A model generated the notes under the pieces. It worked only from the letters and a program-made list of their open reading frames with translations. It was not told where the DNA came from and did no database searches. From UBA4655 sp044337015 (GTDB taxonomy: Bacteria > Planctomycetota > Planctomycetia > Pirellulales > UBA1268): a stretch of DNA of 10,263 bases. Numbering within the stretch: position 1 is the stretch's first letter; each line of letters begins with the position of its first letter. Positions 1 to 5,088 of the stretch are shown here, piece by piece. The DNA lies in the NCBI GenBank assembly GCA_044337015.1, contig JBIIOJ010000420.1, positions 1-10,263 of the forward strand, written 5' to 3'. A program made the translations under genes and the position numbers.

Positions 1-47
1 TGCCGAAGCAGGCCCACGATCTGCTCTGCACTGCGTCGCTTCTTCAT
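1..47 (-). CDS. IS3-type transposase OrfA, N-terminal fragment cut by the window edge
   Basis: Fifteen codons are visible on the minus strand, beginning MKKRRSAEQIVGLLR, before the window ends. IS3-family OrfA proteins typically begin with a short basic stretch followed by an S-x-E-Q-I-hydrophobic segment that starts the first helix of the DNA-binding HTH domain, and this fragment matches that form. A purine-rich GGAAAGG lies about 8 nt upstream of the ATG and can serve as ribosome binding site. OrfA and OrfB, usually joined by frameshifting, would together form the transposase. The call rests on a very short stretch, so the family is likely but not certain. Confidence 0.55.
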   Translation of the reverse strand, partial: MKKRRSAEQIVGLLR

Positions 48-125
48 CCGAGAACCCTTTCCAGCCCCACCAGGGGCACGAGGATTCTCTCACAAGACCT
101 GGGTCAGGATTTGGGGAGGGGGTCA
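1..125 (-). mobile_element. Left end of an IS3-family-like insertion sequence
   Basis: The minus strand opens a reading frame at 47 that reads like the N terminus of an IS3-type OrfA transposase. About 80 bp of untranslated sequence lies upstream of it, ending near 121-125, where the minus strand reads TGACCCCCTCCCC, a plausible terminal inverted repeat with a TGA-type end. The outer boundary is inferred: the other end of the element lies outside the window, so neither the matching repeat nor a target duplication can be checked. Its presence fits an accessory region assembled by insertions. Confidence 0.5.
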
Positions 126-145
126 CCTGACTCTGGCCAGGCAAT

Positions 146-183
146 CCTGCGGGCGGGCCGCAGGTCGATTGGTGCCACACCAA
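146..183. repeat. Two adjacent short hairpins
   Basis: CCTGCGG (146-152) pairs perfectly with CCGCAGG (158-164) around a 5-nt loop, and TTGGTG (169-174) pairs perfectly with CACCAA (178-183) around a 3-nt loop. They lie between the IS end and the first gene pair. Neither is followed by a T-run, so intrinsic termination is not well supported. They may be a weak terminator or a remnant structure. Apart from these and the regulatory sites at 321-357, I see nothing recognisable between 126 and 357. Confidence 0.4.
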
Positions 184-320
184 TGCCATGGAACTGGCGT
201 AGGATCGAAACTGTCTTGTGAGTTCCGCCTTTTTGGATCGCGCGACGCGATTGGGGTGGGCCCTCTGGGCCGCGGCTAGGAGGTCGAAATATCCGAGAAA
301 AAAGGCCTGCTGGCGGGATT

Positions 321-344
321 GTTCCACATTCTGGAATATGGAAC
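321..344. promoter_or_regulatory. 24-bp palindromic operator before the first toxin-antitoxin pair
   Basis: Arms GTTCCACATTC and GAATATGGAAC flank a 2-bp centre. Ten of the twelve symmetric base pairs match. The site ends 2 bp before a TATGCT box (346-351) and 14 nt before the ATG at 358, so a dimer bound here would cover the -35 region and abut the -10. The first gene encodes a winged-helix protein, making autorepression the natural inference; the binding itself is not shown. Confidence 0.6.
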
Positions 345-345
345 G

Positions 346-351
346 TATGCT
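346..351 (+). promoter_or_regulatory. -10 box of a probable leaderless promoter
   Basis: TATGCT ends exactly 6 nt before the ATG at 358, so the predicted transcript would begin at or next to the A of the start codon. There is no Shine-Dalgarno sequence between it and the ATG. The -35 candidate (TTCCAC at 322-327, 18-bp spacing) is weak and lies inside the palindrome. The same 6-nt spacing recurs at the starts at 2422 and 10211. Confidence 0.4.
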
Positions 352-357
352 TGTTCT

Positions 358-858
358 ATGCAACTCAACCCCCAAGACCTCGTCGTCGCGCTGAAACTCG
401 CGTTCCACCCTGGGCTCACGTTCCGCGATCTCGCCGACACCCTCGGCCTGAGCGCGTCGGCGGTTCATCGCTCAGTAACGCGGGCAAAAGCATCCGGCCT
501 TCTCTTGGCCGACCGCCAACCGAACCGCCCGGCCATTCTCGAGTTTGTGGTCCACGGCGTCCGCTATGCGTTCCCGCCCGTGCGCGGCGGGATAACCAGA
601 GGGATGCCCACGGCGCACGCGGCACCACCGCTTGCAGACCTCATCGTTCAGGACAACGACCCTGTACCGGTGTGGCCCGATCCGCAGGGTGAGGCTCGCG
701 GTGCATCATTCAAGCCGCTCTACCGCGGGGCCCCGAAGGCGGCACGCGCCGATGCAAAGCTCTATCGGTGCTTGAGTTTGATCGACGCTCTTCGAGGAGG
801 TCGGGCCCGAGAGCGGAATCTGTCCAAGGAGCATCTGACGAGGTTGCTCAATGGCTGA
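358..858 (+). CDS. Winged-helix (MarR-like) regulator, likely antitoxin partner of the next gene
   Basis: The protein has 166 residues from the ATG at 358. Residues about 5-50 form a winged helix-turn-helix: QDLVVALKLAFHPG, then FRDLADTLGLSASAVHRSV as the DNA-reading part. The rest carries short blocks (LEFVVHGVRYAFP, TAHAAPPLAD, VWPDPQGEARG, and a closing LIDALRGGRARER) that I recall from a conserved family found beside small AbiEii-like nucleotidyltransferases. It overlaps the next gene by 8 bp (ATGGCTGA), so the two are translationally coupled. An in-frame TTG at 319 would add 13 residues, but it lies at the edge of the palindrome and has no better ribosome site, so I prefer 358. The proposed role is DNA-binding repressor and antidote in a type IV-like pair; the antidote role is inferred from gene order. 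Confidence 0.75.
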   Translation: MQLNPQDLVVALKLAFHPGLTFRDLADTLGLSASAVHRSVTRAKASGLLLADRQPNRPAILEFVVHGVRYAFPPVRGGITRGMPTAHAAPPLADLIVQDNDPVPVWPDPQGEARGASFKPLYRGAPKAARADAKLYRCLSLIDALRGGRARERNLSKEHLTRLLNG

Positions 859-1567
859 AAGAGACACTCCGAATCTTGCGCTGCTCCGCGAAGTGGCTCA
901 GCGTATTGAAGCACTCCTTCCCCGCCTGGCATTTCTGGGCGGAGTCGTGGTGGACCTCTTCGTCACGGAACCCACGGCCCGGCCAAGCCGCGCCACCAAG
1001 GACGTGGATGTCGTCATCGATCTTGTTCACTACGGACAGTATGCAGAGACGCTACGCGATGAGCTCGTCCAGCTTGGCCTCGAAGAGGATATGACGACAG
1101 GCGCCCCGCGCTGCCGCTGGCGATTCACGGATGCACCGCGGCATGTCGTCGACATCATGCCGACAAAGGGCGAGGTACTGGGTTTCTCGACGGAGTGGTA
1201 CGCCGAAGCCTTTCAGTCGGCCGAGCCGTTCCAAGTGCCTGGCGGGCCGGTGATTCGGCTGGTCACGCCACCCTATTTCCTGGCGACGAAACTCGCGGCG
1301 TTTCATGATCGAGGGAGGCAGGATCCGATTGTCAGCCACGACCTTGAAGACATCATCGCCGTGGTGGATGGCCGCGCATCGCTCGTCATGGAGCTTCAGG
1401 CTGCTCCATCCGGGGTGCGGGCGTTCGTCGCTGCCGCTTGGAGCGAGCTTTTGGAGACGGGCGAGGTGCCAGCCCTGCTCGAGGCCCATCTGGGCCCCGA
1501 TGAAGCGAGCCAAGCTCGAGCCGGCCTCGTATTGGCTCGGATCGAAGCCATGTCCCGCCTCGGCTGA
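851..1567 (+). CDS. AbiEii-like nucleotidyltransferase, likely toxin of a type IV-like pair
   Basis: The protein has 238 residues and a nucleotidyltransferase (DNA polymerase beta-like) fold. The GG of LGGVVVDLF (about residue 30) is followed by the metal-binding DxD in TKDVDVVID (about residues 49-57) and a third acidic site in HVVDIMP (about residue 98). Near residues 140-175 come FLATKLAAFHDRG and SHDLEDIIAVVDGR, which carry the conserved Lys and the Asp-Leu-Glu-Asp block of AbiEii/AbiGii-type enzymes. All the motifs I know for the family are present, so it looks active. Related AbiEii and MenA toxins transfer nucleotides to RNA; the substrate here is unknown. Its start lies inside the upstream HTH gene, 8 bp before that gene's stop, with a GAGG about 10 nt upstream. 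Confidence 0.8.
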   Translation: MAERDTPNLALLREVAQRIEALLPRLAFLGGVVVDLFVTEPTARPSRATKDVDVVIDLVHYGQYAETLRDELVQLGLEEDMTTGAPRCRWRFTDAPRHVVDIMPTKGEVLGFSTEWYAEAFQSAEPFQVPGGPVIRLVTPPYFLATKLAAFHDRGRQDPIVSHDLEDIIAVVDGRASLVMELQAAPSGVRAFVAAAWSELLETGEVPALLEAHLGPDEASQARAGLVLARIEAMSRLG

Positions 1568-1664
1568 AAACGCCGTGTACGCGGCTTGATGCTCCACGGT
1601 GATGACCGCGGACGCCTTGGTTGCCGATCCGCTCCAATCACGGCCCAGAGAAAGGGGGGCGAGC

Positions 1665-2359
1665 ATGCCCGTGACCACAGTGACCCGCGAACAGCTCTAC
1701 GAGCGGCTCTGGCAGACGCCGACCGTTCATCTCTGCAAGGAGTTCGGCCTGTCGGACGTCGGCCTCGCCAAGCTCTGCAAGCGGCACAAGATCCCGAAGC
1801 CGTACCTCGGCTATTGGGCCCGAAAGGCAGCTGGCGCGAACCCACGGATCACCCGGTTGCCAAAGTGTTCTGACCCGAACCTGGCGACGATCCGGCTCTT
1901 GCAGTCTGAAGTGCCGATTCAGCCATCAGGATTTTTCGACCCCGAGATCGAGAAGCTCTACGAGGTGGAGTTGAAGAGAGACCGAATCGTGGTTTCGGCC
2001 GAACTCTGCTCGCCACTGCCGATCGTGGAGCGAACCCATCGGTCCCTGCTCAGCGGCAGGCCGAACTCCACGCGAAATGGGAGGCGGAGGAGCGGGCCAA
2101 AGAGGCGGCCCGACAGGTGGCGGCCAAGAAGAAGCGGGAAGTAGGCCTGTTCAAACGGGCCCGGCAGTGGAAGCGTTGCAGCGAGTTGCGGGAGTTCGTG
2201 AACGCCGTCCGGCAACTCACCGAGGGGCGAACGCTCCCTGAGGGCGCCCGGCAGGAAGCGGCCGAGTGGATCGAGTGGGCGACGGGCGTAGCCGACGCCT
2301 ACGACCCGCTCGCCACCTGGGCCGAGCAGCTGCCGGGACGGGCCCAAAAGCCACGGTGA
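1665..2359 (+). pseudogene. HTH-type hypothetical protein broken by an internal deletion or frameshift
   Basis: The first frame starts at the ATG at 1665, with a strong AAAGGGGGG ribosome site 5-13 nt upstream. It reads TREQLYERLWQTPTVHLCKEFGLSDVGLAKLCKRH and LGYWARKAAG, the N-terminal HTH signature of a widespread uncharacterised family. Sense is lost after PIVERTHRSLL near 2035-2065, and this frame stops at 2144. The expected C-terminal part, a charged Glu/Lys/Arg-rich helix followed by AEWIEWATGVADAYDPLA, continues in another frame from about 2039 to the stop at 2359. From memory, intact members are clearly longer, with a middle section of well over 100 residues between HPLV-like and coiled-coil segments, so a central deletion that also shifted the frame is more likely than a single base error. 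The function of the family is unknown. Confidence 0.65.
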
Positions 2360-2385
2360 AGGGCGGCCGTGGCAGCGGCGGTTTC

Positions 2386-2415
2386 TTGCATGTACTTTGA
2401 TTTGCGTGCTAGAAA
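2386..2415 (+). promoter_or_regulatory. Promoter of the orphan AbiEi gene, probably leaderless
   Basis: TTGCAT (2386-2391) and TAGAAA (2410-2415) are separated by 18 bp. The -10 ends 6 nt before the GTG at 2422, so transcription should start at the start codon, and no Shine-Dalgarno sequence is present. The local AT-richness contrasts with the GC-rich coding sequence on both sides. Confidence 0.4.
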
Positions 2416-2431
2416 TATACCGTGGGTATAT
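2415..2431. promoter_or_regulatory. Perfect palindrome centred on the GTG start codon
   Basis: ATATACC (2415-2421) and GGTATAT (2425-2431) are exact reverse complements, and the 3-nt centre is the GTG start codon itself. A protein bound here would block the end of the -10 box and the transcription start. In RNA the arms could also fold over the start codon. AbiEi antitoxins of AbiE systems are known to repress their own operons by binding inverted repeats, so this is a strong candidate operator. Confidence 0.6.
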
Positions 2432-3186
2432 CCAGAGAATCCAAGATAAAGTCGCTCGTCCATTCCCTGTCGCGGCATGGCGTTGTCACCAGGTCTGCGC
2501 TCGCGGCCCTGGGAGTCACGCCGCAGCACACCCAGAAGTACGTCGCCAGCGGATGGCTGGAATCGCTCGGTGCGGGTGTCTTCAAGCGGCCTGGCGATAC
2601 GCCCACTTGGCAGGGGGCCTTGCACACGCTTCAGGCCCGCGATGGCCTCGCGGTGCATGTCGGCGGGCTGACGTCGCTCGCTGCCCAGGGAGTCGCCCAG
2701 TTCGCCCGTCTCGGTCGGGGGCATGTCTGGCTTTTCTCCAGGCCCGGGGTGCGGCCGCCGCTCTGGTTCCGGAGGTATCGCTGGCCCGAACAGGTAAGCC
2801 ACGTGACTTCCAAATTTCTGCCCGCCGGCCTTGCGGTTCGTGAGCAGGCTCTCGGTGGCTTCTCCCTCCTGGCCTCGGCACCGGAGCGAGCGTTGCTCGA
2901 GTGCCTGTTCCTGTCGCCGGACCGCATGGACCTCGAGGAGACCTACGGGCTGCTCGAGAACCAGCGGACGCTGCGGCCGAAGGTGATGCAGTCGCTGCTC
3001 GAGGCATGCTCGTCGGTGAAAGTGAAGCGGCTTTTCATGTTCATGGCCGAGCGGGCCGGCCTGCCCGTCGTCGCAAAACTCGCAAGGGACCGGATCGACC
3101 TAGGGAGCGGGCCCCGGACCATCGTTCCCAAGGGTGCCTACGTGGCGAATTACGAGATCGTCGTGCCCCGGTCGCTGGTGCCGTGA
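2422..3186 (+). CDS. AbiEi-family antitoxin (AbiEi_3 type), without a toxin partner
   Basis: The protein has 254 residues from GTG. An N-terminal winged helix (about 1-55: SLVHSLSRHGVVTRSALAALG, then KYVASGWLESLGAGVFKRPGD) is followed by the AbiEi C-terminal domain. That domain contains LAVHVGGLTSLAAQG, LLASAPERALLECLFL, LEACSSVKVKRLFMFMAERAG and the closing RIDLGSGPRTIVPKGAYVANYEIVVP, all hallmarks of the AbiEi_3 family. In type IV systems AbiEi represses the operon and counters the AbiEii nucleotidyltransferase without binding it. Here the stop overlaps an ATG (TGATGA at 3184-3189), as in many such operons, but that frame closes after 34 unrecognised codons (3186-3290). The antitoxin therefore looks orphaned, by loss of the toxin or by retention as an anti-addiction gene. 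Confidence 0.85.
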   Translation: MGISRESKIKSLVHSLSRHGVVTRSALAALGVTPQHTQKYVASGWLESLGAGVFKRPGDTPTWQGALHTLQARDGLAVHVGGLTSLAAQGVAQFARLGRGHVWLFSRPGVRPPLWFRRYRWPEQVSHVTSKFLPAGLAVREQALGGFSLLASAPERALLECLFLSPDRMDLEETYGLLENQRTLRPKVMQSLLEACSSVKVKRLFMFMAERAGLPVVAKLARDRIDLGSGPRTIVPKGAYVANYEIVVPRSLVP

Positions 3187-3310
3187 TGAACGGTTCAAGG
3201 GGCGGGCCTGTCACGCTTGTCTCCGAAACCCTCGTGACATCGGGCGAAACGAGGTTTGGTAGACCGGCGAGGGTCGCAGAGACGATATGATCGGACCAGT
3301 TCGAGGTGTG

Positions 3311-3329
3311 GTTAATGGGCAGGATTAAC
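3311..3329. promoter_or_regulatory. Inverted repeat around the ribosome site of the DUF4258 gene
   Basis: GTTAAT (3311-3316) and ATTAAC (3324-3329) are perfect inverted copies around a 7-nt centre that contains the AGGA ribosome site, which sits about 10 nt before the ATG at 3334. A TATGAT (3286-3291) upstream could be the -10 box, placing the repeat in the early transcribed region. It is a candidate operator or translation-control hairpin for the pair that follows. Confidence 0.4.
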
Positions 3330-3333
3330 GAAA

Positions 3334-3597
3334 ATGCCGCTGGAAACTCATCCTGACTGGTGGAACTTCGAGCTGGAGTTGAGTCCGCACGTCGAAGAGC
3401 GGATGATTGATCGCGGTTTCTCGGAGGTTGACCTGCGTCTGATGTTCGAAATGACTACTGCCATCCGTCGCGGCGTTGCCAAAGGCCGATGGATTTTGGA
3501 AACAGCTCACGACGGCGATGCCTGGGAAGTAGTCGTGGAGCCGGATGAACACGACCGGGTGATCGTCGTAATTACCGCCTATCGGGTGACACAATGA
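3334..3597 (+). CDS. DUF4258 domain protein, candidate toxin
   Basis: The protein has 87 residues. The family signature is LSPHVEERMIDRGFSEVDLRLMF (about residues 16-38; a His followed by ERM-x-x-RG), then a beta-rich half with GRWILETAHDGDAWEVVVEPD and VIVVITAYRV. DUF4258 proteins are small single-domain proteins whose fold resembles RelE/BrnT-like mRNA interferases, and they usually sit beside a small partner gene. It overlaps the next gene by 4 bp (ATGA) and has AGGA as ribosome site. The toxin role is an inference from fold resemblance and gene pairing; activity has not, to my knowledge, been firmly shown for this subgroup. Confidence 0.7.
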   Translation: MPLETHPDWWNFELELSPHVEERMIDRGFSEVDLRLMFEMTTAIRRGVAKGRWILETAHDGDAWEVVVEPDEHDRVIVVITAYRVTQ

Positions 3598-3863
3598 AGC
3601 GGGTTTTTTTGAAAGTGACGTACCGGCACGGACGACCGATCGCCGCCTATTTTCACCTGCCGCGGCAGCCGGGTGATTCAGCCGTGCGGACCGACCGGAT
3701 TGACGACGTGCTGCTCGTTGACCGTGCCGCCGATGGCCGGCCGATCGGTGTCGAAATCACCGATCCTACCCTGTTCGATCCTGACAGGTTCTTTGCGCTG
3801 CTCGAATCGCTGGGCCAAACCGCCATCGACCGTGACGAATTGCGCCCGCTCGTCGCCGCCTGA
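3594..3863 (+). CDS. DUF2283 domain protein, candidate antitoxin
   Basis: The protein has 89 residues. Its core is a DUF2283-like beta sheet: KVTYRHGRPIAAYFHL, a strand pair with DDVLLVDRAADGRPIGVEI, and the closing G-x-x-I-G-V-E-I-T-D block typical of the family. A C-terminal helix (FDPDRFFALLESLG) and an acidic tail follow. Its start overlaps the stop of the DUF4258 gene by 4 bp, so the two are coupled. DUF4258 followed by DUF2283 is a recurrent gene order, and DUF2283 is the natural candidate for the neutralising partner. It has no obvious DNA-binding motif, so any autoregulation would need the complex or the upstream inverted repeat. Confidence 0.7.
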   Translation: MKRVFLKVTYRHGRPIAAYFHLPRQPGDSAVRTDRIDDVLLVDRAADGRPIGVEITDPTLFDPDRFFALLESLGQTAIDRDELRPLVAA

Positions 3864-3875
3864 ACGGGTCCCATG

Positions 3876-3966
3876 ACGGGAAGGCCCAGGTCGCGAAGGC
3901 CCCTATCGGAAATGATTGCGTCGCAGTTGCCTTGCAGGACGCAGGCGACACGCACGACCGCCCGCC
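3876..3966 (-). pseudogene. Possible remnant of a PIN-domain toxin C terminus
   Basis: On the minus strand about 30 codons read RVACVLQGNCDAIISDRGL, then RDLGLPVMGPVQA. This resembles the end of PIN-domain (VapC-like) ribonucleases, where an aspartate in a CDAIVS-GD-x-DL-type motif is followed by a short strand and a P-x-x-hydrophobic end. Here the GD-x-DL part is scrambled, there is no start, and the frame runs into the end of the DUF2283 gene on the other strand. It is at most a degraded relic. Chance resemblance over 30 codons is a real alternative. Confidence 0.3.
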
Positions 3967-3970
3967 CCGA

Positions 3971-4369
3971 TCACCCGCCGGCTGCGTGCCGCATGAGGCT
4001 CACGAGGGCTTGGCGTTGGCCCTCCGGGAGGTCGGAGAGGAGTCGAACCAGGTCGCCGAGATCGGGGGCCACCCAGAGTGGTCCGGAGCCTGGTCCGGCG
4101 TTTTCCGCGACCGCGGTTTCTCCCGAGGATTCTGCAAAACTTCGACTCCCCGTGGGGGTATCTGAACAGCCGTATCCTTCGCAAACGCGGGGGATACGGC
4201 TGTTTCTGTTTCTGGGTGCTGCGATTTGCCGCCGTCTGCGTGCATGTGCTACGTCGGATTCGACGTCGCTTTTTGGATTCGAGATGATCCGCAGCAACTG
4301 GGTGCGGAGGTTGGCATTCCTGGCCCGATAGCGTTGGATCACGAATACGGCAAGGCTACGAGCTGGCAT
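3971..4369 (-). pseudogene. Degenerate ORF with a leucine-rich tail of a type recurrent in planctomycetes
   Basis: The minus-strand frame ends in VAPDLGDLVRLLSDLPEGQ followed by RQALVSLMRHAAGG and a stop at 3971. That tail (Asp-Leu-x-x-Leu-Val, then Leu-Pro-x-x-x-Arg-x-x-Leu-Val-x-Leu) resembles short C-terminal segments I remember from many planctomycete ORFs beside integrases and insertions. The part before about 4110 is low in sense and includes the two arms of a hairpin, so I do not believe in a complete protein here. I read it as the 3' end of a mobile or repeated cassette. Apart from this, the possible PIN remnant, the hairpin and the attC-like motif, the stretch 3864-4520 holds nothing I recognise. 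Confidence 0.35.
4165..4204. repeat. Long perfect hairpin (13-bp stem)
   Basis: AACAGCCGTATCC (4165-4177) and GGATACGGCTGTT (4192-4204) are exact reverse complements around a 14-nt loop. On the plus strand a loosely T-rich TCTGTTTCTG follows, so it could act as a weak terminator for rightward transcription from the DUF4258/DUF2283 pair, although it lies 300 bp past their end. It may equally be a structural end of the cassette represented by the degenerate minus-strand tail. Confidence 0.55.
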
Positions 4370-4419
4370 CGCCGGGGCGCCTTCTCCTTCGCGAAGTAGA
4401 CTTGGCGCCGAGACAGGAC

Positions 4420-4523
4420 GCCTAACAAAGCCTTGCAGCAGAATCGCGATAAAATCCGGCGGGGTGGATAATCCCTTGGTCGCAAGCTGCTAATCGCAAG
4501 CGTGCGGCGGAATCTGTTGCATG
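4420..4523. repeat. attC-like motif with an imperfect inverted repeat before yggL
   Basis: GCCTAAC (4420-4426) matches the RYYYAAC end of integron attC sites and is followed by AAAGCCTTGCAGC. CTTGCAGCAGAATC (4432-4445) pairs with GAATCTGTTGCATG (4510-4523) at 11 of 14 positions, the latter including the ATG of yggL. Between them TCGCAAGC occurs twice (4480-4487 and 4494-4501). The GTTRRRY partner required for a true attC is not seen, so this may be a relic or only a similar structure. Confidence 0.3.
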
Positions 4524-4913
4524 AATAAACGCCTTCGCAAAAAGAAGCACCTCGGTGAATTCCGGCAAATGGGCTTCAGTGCCGAATGCCGTTTGCGATC
4601 CGGCTTGTCCAGCGCGGAGTTCGACAAGTTCACGGATGAGTTTATTGCTCAAGCCATTGAATCGCGCCATTTGGTGTTCGGCGGAGGTGGATCGGCGGAT
4701 CGTGGTTGGAGCGGGATCGTTTGCCGAGATCACAGCCACGATTCCACAACCGATGGCGATAAAGCAGCAGTGCATTATTGGCTGGAGCGGCGTCCGGAGG
4801 TCGAGTCATTTCGGCTGTCGGACTTTTGGGACGTCTGGCATGGTTCTGATCCATTCGACGCAAAAGAGGCCGATCGACCGCAGCTTGGTCCGTTGCCAGC
4901 GGCGGTCGCTTAG
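4521..4913 (+). CDS. yggL: YggL-family 50S ribosome-binding protein (DUF469)
   Basis: The protein has 130 residues and aligns by eye along its length with E. coli YggL: NKRLRKKKHLGEFRQMGFS at the N terminus, then SSAEFDKFTDEFIAQAIESR, FGGGGSADRGWSGIVC, and VHYWLERRPEVESFRLSDF followed by WDVWHG near residue 108. YggL is a small cytoplasmic protein reported to bind the large ribosomal subunit; its exact role is unsettled. E. coli YggL ends at the DVW motif, whereas here about 22 extra residues of low character follow, which may come from a junction. The start has no Shine-Dalgarno sequence and lies in an inverted repeat. It has no operon partner, and its position among toxin-antitoxin genes suggests a transferred cassette rather than a native locus. 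Confidence 0.85.
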   Translation: MNKRLRKKKHLGEFRQMGFSAECRLRSGLSSAEFDKFTDEFIAQAIESRHLVFGGGGSADRGWSGIVCRDHSHDSTTDGDKAAVHYWLERRPEVESFRLSDFWDVWHGSDPFDAKEADRPQLGPLPAAVA

Positions 4914-5088
4914 CTCCGGTGTTACGGCAAATCCCTCTCCGCCTTCCTTGACCGTTTCATCGCCCGTCGATCCGCCGGTCGAGATCCTGCTCCCGGCCGA
5001 GCCTGTGGAGCGCCACGCCCTCAATCAAGACATGCCGTCTGCTGGGCGACCAGGCTCATTCCGCAAATCGCTGGATTTCCTTTTATCG

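Noticed and set aside
278..291. AGGAGGT Shine-Dalgarno-like sequence upstream of the first gene pair, followed in frame by ATA
   Set aside because: No ATG, GTG or TTG stands at a usable distance. ATA as a start would add 23 codons across the palindrome and -10 box, which fit a promoter much better.
3873..4331. A 152-codon plus-strand open frame after the DUF2283 gene
   Set aside because: Arg/Ser/Pro-rich low-sense translation crossing a perfect hairpin; no start signal and no family resemblance.
4914..5088. Space between yggL and the DUF2293 gene, searched for a gene end or RNA
   Set aside because: Short open frames occur on both strands but none resembles a known family, and no strong hairpin or T-run was seen.
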